Of a stretch of DNA of 39,135 nucleotides, positions 16,880-26,030 are shown one piece after another (position 1 is the stretch's first letter; every line of letters starts with the position of its first letter). The notes beneath the pieces are model-generated. The model was not told the DNA's origin, searched no databases, and saw nothing but the letters and a program-made list of their open reading frames with translations. A program made the position numbers and the translations under genes. The DNA is from an uncultured Clostridia bacterium. Its GTDB lineage: Bacteria; Bacillota; Clostridia; TANB77; CAG-508. The stretch is from positions 1 to 39,135 of the forward strand of contig CATLGL010000001.1 of assembly GCA_949935895.1 (NCBI GenBank). Direction: 5' to 3'.

Positions 16880-18031
16880 TCACCCAAATATTCCTCTTTT
16901 CTTTACAGGTGGTTGTTCATTCATGGTTTTAGCAAGTTCTACTAACAATTCTCTTTGTTCTTTTGATAAGCGTTTTGGGGTTTGAATTTCTACTGTAAAA
17001 ATAAGGTCTCCTTCGTAACTTCTGTTAACTGCTTTAAATCCTTTTCCTTTTATTCTAAATCTTGTTCCTGTTTGTGTTCCTTCTGGAATTTTAAATTTTT
17101 CTTTTGAACCATCCACCATTGGTATTTCAAGTTCTGCACCTAAGGTTGCTTGCGTAAAAGTTATTGGTATGTCACAAAGCACATTATAATCTTGTCTTGT
17201 AAAAATGTTGTGACGTTTGATATGTACTGTAATATATAAATCGCCTTTTGCTCCACCCTTTGTACCTGGTGCTCCTTCTCCTCTTAACACCACTGTTTGG
17301 TTTTCATCAATTCCTGCTGGGATTTTTACTTTTATTTTAGCTGGTTTTCGAACTGTTCCTCTTCCTTTACAAGTATCACATGGCTCTTTTACTATTTTCC
17401 CTTCGCCATGGCAGGTTGGACAAGTTCTTGTAGTTTGCATTTGCCCCAAAATAGTAGTTTGTACTTGTTGTATTTTTCCAGCCCCATGACACATTGTACA
17501 AGTCTCCACTTTACTTCCTGGTCTTGCTCCACTTCCATGGCAAGTATCACAGGTATCTTCTCTTGTAATGTTAATTTCTTTTTCTACTCCTAAGAATGCT
17601 TCCTCAAAAGTAATTTCCATATTGTATTGTAAATCTGCGCCCTTGGTTGGCCCATTATTTTGCCTTGCTGAAGTTCTTCCTCCAAAGCCTCCTCCAAAGA
17701 AAGATGAAAAAATATCTCCCAAGTCTCCCATATCAAAGCCATCAAAGCCAGAGGTAGAATATGAATAATACCCTCCTCCTGGTCCTCCACTACCAAAGCC
17801 CCCAGGTCCGTCTGGTCCAAATTGGTCATACATTCTTCTTTTTTGACTATCAGATAATGTTTCATAAGCTTCGTTTACTTCCTTAAACTTCGCTTCTGCT
17901 TCTTTTTTATTATCTGGATTTGCATCTGGATGATATTTTTTTGCAAGTTTACGATATGCTTTTTTTAGGTCTTCATCACTTGCATTTTTATCAACACCTA
18001 ATACCTCATAATAATCTCTTTTTGTAGCCAT
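16880..18031 (-). CDS. dnaJ: Chaperone protein DnaJ
   Basis: The 383-residue Hsp40 co-chaperone of DnaK begins with a J-domain (RDYYEVLGVDKNASDEDLKK, HPD in KKYHPDANPDN), then a Gly/Phe region (about 74-125). Four zinc-finger repeats follow (CDTCHGSG, CTMCHGAG, CPTCHGEG, CDTCKGRG), then the C-terminal substrate domain. It ends with TGA, which shows TGA is a true stop in this genome. Last gene of the hrcA-grpE-dnaK-dnaJ operon. GGAGG precedes the start. Confidence 0.98.
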   Translation of the reverse strand: MATKRDYYEVLGVDKNASDEDLKKAYRKLAKKYHPDANPDNKKEAEAKFKEVNEAYETLSDSQKRRMYDQFGPDGPGGFGSGGPGGGYYSYSTSGFDGFDMGDLGDIFSSFFGGGFGGRTSARQNNGPTKGADLQYNMEITFEEAFLGVEKEINITREDTCDTCHGSGARPGSKVETCTMCHGAGKIQQVQTTILGQMQTTRTCPTCHGEGKIVKEPCDTCKGRGTVRKPAKIKVKIPAGIDENQTVVLRGEGAPGTKGGAKGDLYITVHIKRHNIFTRQDYNVLCDIPITFTQATLGAELEIPMVDGSKEKFKIPEGTQTGTRFRIKGKGFKAVNRSYEGDLIFTVEIQTPKRLSKEQRELLVELAKTMNEQPPVKKRGIFG

Positions 18032-18050
18032 GCTAGCCTCCGTTCAAAGT

Positions 18051-18105
18051 TTAGAAATTAGAAGTTAGAGGTTAGAAAATTTACCCTCTAACTTCTAATT
18101 TCTAA
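18051..18105. repeat. Long perfect inverted repeat between dnaK and dnaJ
   Basis: A 21-bp perfect stem (18051-18071 with 18085-18105) has a 13-base loop, built of TTAGAA/GTTAGA-type words. Arms of similar sequence recur near 16225. It has no clear T-run, so it may be an RNA-stability or processing hairpin that uncouples dnaK and dnaJ levels, or a small dispersed palindromic repeat. Confidence 0.75.
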
Positions 18106-18121
18106 TTATCTAACTCTCTAA

Positions 18122-19972
18122 TTATTTATTTTCTCCATCTTCTTCTACTTTGTAATCTGCATCATATACATTTCCATCATTTTGCCCTTGTTCTGCACCT
18201 GCTGCAGCATTAGGATCTACTCCTTCTGCATTAGGATTTGCTTGTTTATATAATTTTTCAGATATTTCGTAAAAGGCTTGTGTTAATTTTTCTGTTGCTT
18301 CTTTTATTTTATCAATATCTGTTCCTTCTAATGCTTTTTTCACATTATCAATTTCAGCTTCTACTTTTGCCTTTTCTTCTCCTGAAACTTTATCTCCTAA
18401 GTCTTTTAATGTTTTTTCACTATTATATACTAAACTTTCTGCATTATTTCTTGCTTCAATTTCTTCTTTTTTCTTTTTATCTTCACTTGCATGTGCTTCT
18501 GCATCCTTTACAGCTTTTTCAATATCCTCATCTGAAAGGTTTGTACTTGCTGTAATTGATACGTCTTGGCTATTTCCTGTTGCCATGTCTTTTGCTGATA
18601 CATGAACAATACCATTGGCATCTATATCAAATGTTACTTCGATTTGTGGTACCCCACGAGGCGCTGCTGGAATTCCTGTTAATTGGAATCTTCCTAATGT
18701 TTTATTATATGCTGCCATTTCACGTTCTCCTTGTAGAACATGTACTTCTACACTGGTTTGACCATCTGCTGCTGTTGAGAAAATTTGTGATTTTTTCGTT
18801 GGAATAGTTGTATTTCTTTCAATTAGTTTTGTAAATACTCCTCCATATGTTTCAATACCAAGTGATAATGGTGTTACATCTAGTAATACTAAGTCTTTTA
18901 CATCTCCTGATAATACACCACCTTGTATTGCAGCACCAATCGCAACACATTCATCTGGGTTAATTCCCTTATCTGGCTCTTTTCCTGTTACTCTTTTTAC
19001 TAATTCTTGTACACATGGTACTCTAGTAGACCCTCCTACTAATAATACTTTGTGTACATCAGATGCTGAAATCCCTGCATCCTTTAATGCTTGGTTAACA
19101 GGTCCAGCTGTTGATTCAACTAAATCACGGATTAGTTCTTCAAATTTTGATTTTGTTAAAGTAATATCCATATGTTTTGGTCCTGTTGCATCTGCTGTTA
19201 TAAATGGTAAGTTAATATTGGTTTGTTGTACACCAGATAATTCAATTTTTGCTTTTTCTGCTGCTTCTTTTAAACGTTGCATTGCCATTTTATCAGCACT
19301 CAAATCAACACCTTGCTCTTTTTTAAATTCTGCTACTAAGTAGTCAATAATTTTTTGGTCAAAATCATCTCCTCCTAAATGATTGTTTCCACTTGTTGCT
19401 AATACTTCAAATACACCATCTCCAATGTCTAGAATTGAAACATCAAAAGTTCCTCCTCCTAAATCATATACCATAATCTTTTGGTCTTGATCTTCTTTAT
19501 CCATTCCATAAGCAAGAGAGGCTGCCGTTGGTTCATTGATAATTCTTAATACTTCTAGTCCTGCAATTTTACCTGCATCTTTTGTTGCTTGTCTTTGTGA
19601 ATCACTAAAGTAGGCAGGTACAGTGATAACCGCTTGTTTTACTTCTGAACCTAAGTAATTTTCAGCATCTTGTTTTAATTTTTGTAAAATCATTGCTGAA
19701 ATTTCTTGTGGAGTAAATTCATCTCCTTCAATTTTTACCTTTTTGTCTGTTCCCATACTTCTTTTAATTGAAATAACCGTATTATCTGGATTAGTAACTG
19801 CTTGACGCTTTGCAATTTGTCCTACTAATCTTTCCCCATTTTTTGAAAATGCTACAACAGATGGTGTAGTTCTATTTCCTTCTGCATTTGGTATAACAAC
19901 TGCTTCTCCACCTTCCATTACTGCAACACATGAATTTGTTGTTCCTAAATCGATTCCTATAATTTTTCCCAT
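18122..19972 (-). CDS. dnaK: Molecular chaperone DnaK (Hsp70)
   Basis: The 616-residue chaperone begins GKIIGIDLGTTNSCVAVMEG, with VPAYFSDSQRQATKDAG, VYDLGGGTFDVSILD and VLLVGGSTRVPCVQELV in the ATPase domain, DVTPLSLGIETYGG at the linker, and a C-terminal lid rich in Glu/Lys ending DADYKVEEDGENK. Length is normal. It is transcribed after grpE in the heat-shock operon under HrcA control. Its three coding-strand CGGs straddle codons. Confidence 0.99.
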   Translation of the reverse strand: MGKIIGIDLGTTNSCVAVMEGGEAVVIPNAEGNRTTPSVVAFSKNGERLVGQIAKRQAVTNPDNTVISIKRSMGTDKKVKIEGDEFTPQEISAMILQKLKQDAENYLGSEVKQAVITVPAYFSDSQRQATKDAGKIAGLEVLRIINEPTAASLAYGMDKEDQDQKIMVYDLGGGTFDVSILDIGDGVFEVLATSGNNHLGGDDFDQKIIDYLVAEFKKEQGVDLSADKMAMQRLKEAAEKAKIELSGVQQTNINLPFITADATGPKHMDITLTKSKFEELIRDLVESTAGPVNQALKDAGISASDVHKVLLVGGSTRVPCVQELVKRVTGKEPDKGINPDECVAIGAAIQGGVLSGDVKDLVLLDVTPLSLGIETYGGVFTKLIERNTTIPTKKSQIFSTAADGQTSVEVHVLQGEREMAAYNKTLGRFQLTGIPAAPRGVPQIEVTFDIDANGIVHVSAKDMATGNSQDVSITASTNLSDEDIEKAVKDAEAHASEDKKKKEEIEARNNAESLVYNSEKTLKDLGDKVSGEEKAKVEAEIDNVKKALEGTDIDKIKEATEKLTQAFYEISEKLYKQANPNAEGVDPNAAAGAEQGQNDGNVYDADYKVEEDGENK

Positions 19973-20107
19973 TTTAAATTCCTCCTAAAAATTTATTTTT
20001 GATTTATATTTATCTTCTTTTGTATGTATATATTTAAAAATTTAATAACAATTTTAATTGTAGAATATAAAAAGAAAACACTTTCTTTTTTATGTATCTA
20101 GTTAAAT

Positions 20108-20587
20108 TTAGTTTGCAACAACCACCATAGAATGGCGTATTACTTTGTCTTTAATTTTATATCCCTTTCTAAATTCTTCTTTTATCTCTTTTTCTCCTAA
20201 TGTATCATCTTGTACACTGCTTACTGCTTCATGATATTCTGGGTCAAATGTTTCTCCTACTGCTTTTATTTCTTCTACCCCTAAATTAGATAATGTATCC
20301 ATTAGTTGCTTATATACTAATTCTACTCCTTGTTTATAATTTTCATCTTGCGTTTCTACTGATACTGCTTTTTCTAAATTATCTACTACTGGTAAAATTG
20401 AAGTTACAATATCTGATGTTAATGAATTGTATAAGGTTTCTCTTTCTTTTGAACTTCTTTTTTTAAAATTATCAAATTCTGCCATTAAGCGTTTATAGCG
20501 GTCTGTCATTTCCTCTAAGTCTTGTTTAGTCGTATCTTTTATTTCTTCTGTTACATTTTCCACTATCTCTTCTTTATTTTCTTCCAT
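20108..20587 (-). CDS. grpE: Nucleotide exchange factor GrpE
   Basis: The 159-residue protein is the ADP-release factor of DnaK. It has an acidic N-terminus, a long coiled coil (about 18-60: DRYKRLMAEFDNFKKRSSKE) and the beta domain ending DKVIRHSMVVVAN, close to the family signature near the C-terminus. Position between hrcA and dnaK is canonical. Confidence 0.97.
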   Translation of the reverse strand: MEENKEEIVENVTEEIKDTTKQDLEEMTDRYKRLMAEFDNFKKRSSKERETLYNSLTSDIVTSILPVVDNLEKAVSVETQDENYKQGVELVYKQLMDTLSNLGVEEIKAVGETFDPEYHEAVSSVQDDTLGEKEIKEEFRKGYKIKDKVIRHSMVVVAN

Positions 20588-20604
20588 TTTTCATTCCTCT
20601 TTTC

Positions 20605-21621
20605 TTATAAATCTTTTTCCTTCATTTTTTTACTGATATATTTCATTACTGAAATTACTTTTGAATAGTCCATTCGTTTAGGCCCAATAATACCAATTGT
20701 TCCTAAGTCTTTGTCTCCTACTGAATGTTTAAATGTAATAATACTAAAATCCTTTAATTGTTCGTTATCATTTTCATCTCCAATATAAACATTGATATCT
20801 TTTGCAATTCCAGAATTTAGCATATCTAATACTAATTCTTTTTCATCTAAAATGTTAACAAAATTTTTAGCAATTTCTAAGCTTTTGAATTCTGGTAAAT
20901 CAAATGCTTTTTTTGTGCCTTCTAAATAAATTTGATTTTCTTCTTCTATTACTTTATTGATTTGTTCAATAATTGGTTTTATTACTTCCACACTATAATT
21001 GATTTCAGAAAAAATATATTCTTCCATCGGCCTGTCAATTTTACTAAGTGGTTTTCCTTTTAATTTACTATTAAATAGATTGTTTAAAGTTTCCACTTGT
21101 GTTTGATGAATATCTTCATCATATTTAATAATTGTTTCTTTTACTAAACCACTATCTGTTACAATGACTACCATTAGCATTCTTGAACCCAATAATACAA
21201 ATTTAATTTCCTCAATTATTTGCATGTCTGTTTTTGGTCCAATAGCAACTGTTGTATAATGAGTAATTTCTGATAATGTAGAGGTTGCAATTTTAGTTAA
21301 GTCTTCAATTTCATTTACTTTTGTTGATAGTTTATTTTGAATGTATTTAATTTCTTCTAATGAAATATCTTCATCATTTACTAATTCATCAACATAAAAG
21401 CGATATCCTTTTTCAGATGGAACTCTTCCAGAAGATGTATGTGGTTTATCAAGATAGCCTATTGTTTCTAATTCAGCAAGTTCATTTCGTACTGTTGCAC
21501 TACTATACTGTAATCCATATTTTTCTACAAGTGTTGCTGAACTAACTGGCTCTGCAGTGTTAATATATTCATCCACTACAGCTTGTAAAATCTCTTTTTT
21601 GCGTTTATCTAGCACCTTCAT
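20605..21621 (-). CDS. hrcA: Heat-inducible transcription repressor HrcA
   Basis: The 338-residue repressor has an N-terminal winged helix (LDKRKKEILQAVVDEYINTA, SSATVRNELAELETIGYLD, HTSSGRVPSEKGYRFYVDEL) and the C-terminal GAF-like domain (IGIIGPKRMDY, VMKYISKKM). It binds CIRCE elements and shuts off the operon at normal temperature. The ATG at 21621 follows AAAGAGGTG and fits family length. An upstream ATG at 21690 would add a non-homologous stretch containing an in-frame CGG and is rejected. Confidence 0.96.
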   Translation of the reverse strand: MKVLDKRKKEILQAVVDEYINTAEPVSSATLVEKYGLQYSSATVRNELAELETIGYLDKPHTSSGRVPSEKGYRFYVDELVNDEDISLEEIKYIQNKLSTKVNEIEDLTKIATSTLSEITHYTTVAIGPKTDMQIIEEIKFVLLGSRMLMVVIVTDSGLVKETIIKYDEDIHQTQVETLNNLFNSKLKGKPLSKIDRPMEEYIFSEINYSVEVIKPIIEQINKVIEEENQIYLEGTKKAFDLPEFKSLEIAKNFVNILDEKELVLDMLNSGIAKDINVYIGDENDNEQLKDFSIITFKHSVGDKDLGTIGIIGPKRMDYSKVISVMKYISKKMKEKDL

Positions 21622-21705
21622 CACCTCTTTTTTGGATAGTAGGATTTTTCTCTCATTAGGAGAAAAGCTCCGTACTAGATAATTATACAAATTTTTAACA
21701 TTGTT

Positions 21706-21732
21706 TTAGCACTCAAAAGTTTAGTTTGCTAA
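21706..21732. promoter_or_regulatory. CIRCE element (proximal), HrcA operator
   Basis: TTAGCACTC-N9-GTTTGCTAA. The left arm is the exact CIRCE consensus, and the right arm differs at two of nine bases from GAGTGCTAA. It lies in the leader just upstream of hrcA. Confidence 0.85.
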
Positions 21733-21743
21733 TTTCTTTGTCT

Positions 21744-21785
21744 ATATTATATCCAAAATTAGCAATTGTCAACCCCAATTGCTAA
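21744..21785 (-). promoter_or_regulatory. hrcA operon promoter with second CIRCE-like palindrome
   Basis: A perfect TTAGCAATT-N9-AATTGCTAA palindrome (21759-21785) has CIRCE geometry with altered inner bases. Its spacer starts the -35 box TTGACA (21767-21772 on the minus strand). TAATAT/TATAAT (21744-21751) follows at 15-17 bases. Two operators in tandem, one over the -35 and one downstream, would give tight heat-shock control. Confidence 0.75.
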
Positions 21786-21828
21786 TTTTATTTGTGAAAT
21801 TTTTGTGAAACATCTTTACAAAATAGAA

Positions 21829-21860
21829 AAAGCGTGGAGAAAACAAATACTCCACGCTTT
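21829..21860 (-). terminator. Terminator after the 54-aa membrane protein
   Basis: AAAGCGTGGAG pairs with CTCCACGCTTT (11 bp) and is followed on the minus strand by TTTTCTATTTT. The stop codon of the small gene lies in the stem. Confidence 0.85.
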
Positions 21861-22023
21861 AAAACCATCTTGGGCTTGAGCAAACTGTACTAAATACAAT
21901 TATGGAAATGAATCCTGCCGTTAACAGAATAGTTCCCAATTCTTTATCCATTACAATTGCCCATGCTCCCAAGCACAATAATCCAAATAAAATTACTAGC
22001 AAAAAAGCTTTCAATTTGGACAT
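21859..22023 (-). CDS. Small membrane protein (54 aa)
   Basis: The ATG at 22023 has an AAAGGAG site. The product has two hydrophobic helices (about 6-23 and 29-46) around a short MDKELG loop, ending CSSPRWF. It is followed immediately by a terminator. It lies downstream of upp in the same direction, separated by 73 bases. Family unknown. Its single CGG is out of frame (ACG GCA). Confidence 0.7.
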   Translation of the reverse strand: MSKLKAFLLVILFGLLCLGAWAIVMDKELGTILLTAGFISIIVFSTVCSSPRWF

Positions 22024-22095
22024 ATGGACTCCTTTCACAACGATGGTTACCCATCACACTTTTATTATATCACTTTTATGTGAATTTTTCAAATC

Positions 22096-22722
22096 TTATT
22101 TAATTCCAAAAATTCTATCCCCTGCATCACCTAGTCCTGGTACGATATAGCCAATATCATTTAGATGATCATCGATTTTTGCACAGTAGATTTGTACATC
22201 TGGATATGCTTCTTCCACTTTTTTAATTCCTTCTGGTGCTGCAATCAAGCATAAAAATTTAATTTTTGTTACTCCATCTTGTTTCATCATTTTTATCGCA
22301 TCTACTGCAGAACCACCTGTTGCAAGCATTGGATCTACTAAAATTACTTCTCTGTTTTGAATATCTTTTGGTACTTTATAATAATATCTCACTGGCTCTA
22401 GTGTTTCTTCATTACGATATAATCCAATAACCCCTATTTTAGCATTTGGAATAATTTTTGTAATTCCATTGGACATCCCAAGTCCTGCTCTTAAAATAGG
22501 AACAAATGTATAATTATCCTCGTTTAATTTTTGTGCTGTTGTTTTTCCCATTGGTGTTTCTACCTCTACTTCATCTGTTTTTGCATCTCTCATTGCCTCA
22601 TAGCAAAGTAGCATAGCAATTTCTTCTGCTAATTCTCGAAATTCTTTTGTTCCTGTTTTCTTATCTCTTAAAATTGCTACTTTATGTTGAATCAATGGAT
22701 GCTTCACTTCAATTGCCTTCAT
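22096..22722 (-). CDS. upp: Uracil phosphoribosyltransferase
   Basis: The 208-residue enzyme makes UMP from uracil and PRPP. It carries the PRPP-binding motif VDPMLATGGSAVDAI, an RAGLGM segment and the C-terminal DIGYIVPGLGDAGDRIFG. It lies 18 bases after the uracil permease gene, forming a salvage operon. Confidence 0.98.
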   Translation of the reverse strand: MKAIEVKHPLIQHKVAILRDKKTGTKEFRELAEEIAMLLCYEAMRDAKTDEVEVETPMGKTTAQKLNEDNYTFVPILRAGLGMSNGITKIIPNAKIGVIGLYRNEETLEPVRYYYKVPKDIQNREVILVDPMLATGGSAVDAIKMMKQDGVTKIKFLCLIAAPEGIKKVEEAYPDVQIYCAKIDDHLNDIGYIVPGLGDAGDRIFGIK

Positions 22723-22740
22723 CCTTTTTTCCTTCTTTCT

Positions 22741-24085
22741 TTATGATATCTTTGTTTCTATTTTTTCTTCTTTTTTCGCTTCTTTTAATATTTTTGGTGC
22801 CTCATCTTTTTCTTCTGGTAATAAAAGGTTTATCAGAATTCCAACGATTGCTGCTAAACTCATTCCAGAAATTGTAACAGATATATCTCCACTTACAATT
22901 GAAATAGCAGCTCCTCCAAGACCTAATACAAGCATAGCAGATGCAACAACTACATTTTTGGTTTTTCCAAAATCAATTTGATTTTGAATTAACACTTTTA
23001 AACCATTTACAGCAATGAATCCATAAAGAAGTAAGCTTACTCCCCCTAATACTGGATTTGGAATTGTAGAAACAAGTGCTGTAAATTTTCCTAAAAAACC
23101 TAAACATATTGCAAAAATTGCTGCAAGTCCAATTACCCAAACAGATGCAATTTTTGTCATTCCAACTACAGATGTATTTTCTCCATAGGTTGTATTAGCT
23201 GGTCCTCCGAAGTAATCCTGCAACAAAGGTTGCAACACCATCTCCTAATAACGTTTTATCTAATCCTGGTGTTTTTAATAAATCTTTTCCAATAATATTA
23301 CTTAATGATGTATGGTCTCCTATATGTTCTGCCATCGTTACTAGTGCAATTGGTGCAATAGTAAGAATTGCAGAAAAGTTTGGTGTATAATTTAAAAATG
23401 GTATTGCAAATTGTGGCATGCTAAAAAATGCTGCTTCTGCTACTGGTGCAAAATCAACTAAGCCTACACATACAGAGGCAATATATCCTGTTACAATTCC
23501 TACTAAAAAAGGAATAATTTTTAAAAAGCCTTTTCCTCTAACTGCTACAATAGCAGTTACTAAGAAAGTTACTACTGCAACAAAAATTGCTTTCCATTCT
23601 ACTTCTGTACCTGAAGTAAGTCCTATTTGTGAAATTGCAGATGGTGCAAGTCCTAAACCAATTATCATAATCATTGGTCCAATTACAACTGGTGGTAATA
23701 TCTTATCTAGCCATTTTTTTCCTGTAAAACGAATAATAGTAGCAAATATAATATAAATAAGTCCTACTACCATAACTCCTGTCATTGCCCCACTTAATCC
23801 ACCCTTTACATATGCTGCTGCAAGTGGTGCAATAAATGCAAAAGAGCTTCCTAAATATACTGGTGATTTTCCTTTTGTACATAAAATATAAATTAAAGTT
23901 CCTATACCAGATGTTACTAATGCTACTGGTATGGTAAGTACTGTTTCTCCTGCTGTAGAGTTTACTAAAATTGGTACTAAAATAGTAGCACCAAACATGG
24001 CAAATACATGTTGAAATGCCAAAATAATCCATTTTGCAACTTGTGGTTTTTCATTTACATCTAAAACCATTTTACTGTTTTCCAT
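22741..24085 (-). CDS. uraA: Uracil permease (NCS2 family) with one CGGA recoding site
   Basis: The NCS2 nucleobase transporter has about 14 membrane segments. The N-terminal part (WIILAFQHVFAMFGATILVP, PVYLGSSFAFIAPL, EHIGDHTSLSNIIGKDL, LLGDGVATFVAGLL) ends conventionally at CGG AGG ACC AGC TAA. Reading CGGA (23209-23206) as one codon gives AGLL-Gly-GPANTTYGENTSVVGMT, the canonical NCS2 motif GLLGGPxNTTYGEN, and continues to residue 447. The start has an AGGAGGAG site. It is co-transcribed with upp. Without the shift the last third of the transporter is lost. Confidence 0.95.
23206..23209 (-). other. CGGA four-base codon, uracil permease residue 293
   Basis: The context is TTA CTT CGGA GGA CCA. 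The +1 reading restores GGPxNTTYGEN, where Gly is the conserved residue at this exact position. Confidence 0.92.
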
Positions 24086-24138
24086 TACAATCTCCTCCTA
24101 TTTTCTTTTTGGGGGCTAAAATAAATTTTATTAAAAGT

Positions 24139-24173
24139 AAAAAATCACTAAAACATTAGTTTAGTGATTTTTT
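24139..24173. terminator. Terminator hairpin upstream of uraA
   Basis: A 14-bp perfect stem (24139-24152 with 24160-24173) has A/T-runs on both sides. It separates the accessory region from the uracil operon. Confidence 0.8.
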
Positions 24174-24274
24174 ACATATATAATAGAAATAATAGTAGTA
24201 AACACAAAAACAAGCAAATTTGCTTTGCTACCAATTACTTTTTTTGTTTTTATTGTTTCTACAAAATTCCTCAT
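24161..24274 (-). CDS. Possible small membrane protein (37 aa)
   Basis: The ATG at 24274 follows AGGGTG. The product has a basic N-terminus (MRNFVETIKTKKVIGSK) and one hydrophobic helix (NLLVFVFTTIISIIYV). The TAA lies inside the terminator hairpin at 24139-24173, as in the 21859 gene. It is the only ORF with a plausible site in this gap. Could be chance. Confidence 0.35.
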   Translation of the reverse strand: MRNFVETIKTKKVIGSKANLLVFVFTTIISIIYVKNH

Positions 24275-24374
24275 TTTCTAACACCCTAAAAAATATTACT
24301 ATATTTTAAAAGAAAATGCAAGATATAATCTTTACTTTTTTATTCTTTTTAAGTTAATGTTTAAACTACAAGTT

Positions 24375-25254
24375 TTATAAACCCAAGCTATTATCCTTTT
24401 CCTTCAAAAATAATTTACAAACTTTTTCTGTTTCTCTTATCACTCTAGTTTTATAATTATCATTCATAGCATCTGCTTTTAATGTTGTAATTGTGTCATA
24501 TTCTGGATAATGTTTATCAATATATTTAATCATTTCTTGGTTCTCATGTGATGAAAGAGCAAGCTTAATATCTACTCCTGAAACTTGTCTACCGCTTTAA
24601 AAATTTACGATAAACATTTCTAATTTCATGAATTTCTCTATCATCTGCTACTTGTGCATTATTTTTATTTCTATCAATCGCTCTTGCATATTTCGAATCT
24701 AAAAATAGTGAATAATATTCAAATCGATTTTCATGTTCTAGTTCTTGTAAATAACATAATATATCAAATAACTCCTCTCCCCAAGAAGTATTTGGACTGC
24801 TTCTTAAATAATTTATATATTGTTCCCCTGAATATACATCATATTTTTCTTGAACCGTTTTACTATATGGACGTGCATTAAAAAATATTCCTGGCATTGG
24901 CAATTGGGGCTCTTTTGCTACAATAATAGCACCTTTTTTCTCTATTTCACATAGTATTTTATTAAACATTTTTTGTACAGTTTCTGAATCTCTATTAACA
25001 CTGTCATAAAAATATTGTCGATTTTCTGTATCATCATGTAATGATGTAAATCTTTCCAATTGTACAATTAAATCAAGTATCTTTTCTTTATCTTTTTCAT
25101 ACCCTGTTTTTTCTTGCTCTTGATCTATCTCTTTATTTGTATTACTACGTATTTTAGCAACATTTATTATAATCCATTTTATTACTGCTTCTTTATTTAC
25201 TAATCCAAAGAAGAAATATTTCTCAAAATTTAATATATTCAGTTTTCCTTGCAT
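24375..25254 (-). CDS. Unknown soluble protein with one CGGT recoding site
   Basis: I do not recognise a family. The conventional ORF ends at CGG TAG (24594-24589) after 221 residues. Reading CGGT (24594-24591) as one codon adds 71 residues (RQVSGVDIKLALSSHENQEM, HYPEYDTITTLKADAMNDNY, then a Lys/Glu-rich end) to a TAA at 24375. The product has 292 residues with even, natural composition. The added reading frame is free of stops and has the same codon use as the first part. The protein is rich in Glu/Lys/Asn, probably cytoplasmic and mostly helical. It begins the accessory segment. Confidence 0.65.
24591..24594 (-). other. CGGT four-base codon, residue 221
   Basis: The context is TTA AAG CGGT AGA CAA. 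The zero frame stops at once (TAG). The +1 frame is open for 71 residues. Confidence 0.7.
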
Positions 25255-25379
25255 CTTTCTTCCCCCTGTTATGTAACTGATTATTTTCTATTCTTATTTT
25301 AACAAGGAGAGCTTCGATTGTCAATGATATTTTTAGAATAGTCAAAATCCTTTGTTCATGGAAATATTATTAGTTCAAA

Positions 25380-25756
25380 TGTTATGAAAAATACTAACAA
25401 TAAATTACGGATTTAGATTTTGCGGTAACTTCTTGTAATTTATATTTAAATTCCAAAAGTATTGATAATACAATAGCAAGTACAAAAATTATATTAGTTG
25501 AATATCAACAGTATAATAAATTGACTGATTATGAATTAGAGTATTTTCCTCTATTTTACAATCTTGCTAATGCAATGGGAATATTTCAAATAAGGTATTT
25601 GGATAATTTAGAAAAAGCCTCTTCTAAAGAAGATAAATTTTGGCTAATGAAAAAAGTCTAAGTTTTAGTACGCCTGATTTAAGAAGAAATGTAAAAATAT
25701 CTAGTTTATCACTTGATTTAATTGATAAACAAATTATAAAGTTTTTTACGAAATAA
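25380..25756 (+). pseudogene. Decayed phosphotransferase-like (APH/kinase family) gene remnant
   Basis: On the plus strand, two overlapping frames read LTDYELEYFPLFYNLANAMG followed by RYLDNLEKASSKEDKFWLMK, then, after a frame change inside an A-run near 25648, SFSTPDLRRNVKISSLSLDL and IDKQIIKFFTK. The first part resembles the C-terminal helices of aminoglycoside/choline-type phosphotransferases. The break is not at CGG and is an ordinary indel. A start-like ATG near 25382 is followed by TTA CGGA TTT, whose +1 reading soon stops too. The 775-base stretch 25255-26030 holds nothing else except hairpins near 25775-25835. Confidence 0.5.
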
Positions 25757-26030
25757 TAATATAGAACTTAAAAAGGAGAGTTGCTTTGAACTCTCCAAAA
25801 TCATTTAGGCTCCCGTCTTACTACAAAAGTAGTAGAGGGTTAAGTTAAATATATTTTAACTTACAATATTTAACTTGTCAAACTAAATTGACACTAATAT
25901 TATATGATTTGTTTAATAAATCACTATAAATAATGATAGGAAAAACGACTCAATGCTTTGAAATTTTCTTAAGTACCACTAAATTTGTTTTAATATGAGT
26001 TTCGTAAAAATTCCAATCAGTTTATGAAAA

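Noticed and set aside
21622..21690. N-terminal extension of HrcA with an in-frame CGG
   Set aside because: The added residues do not match the family, and the ATG at 21621 has a good ribosome site.
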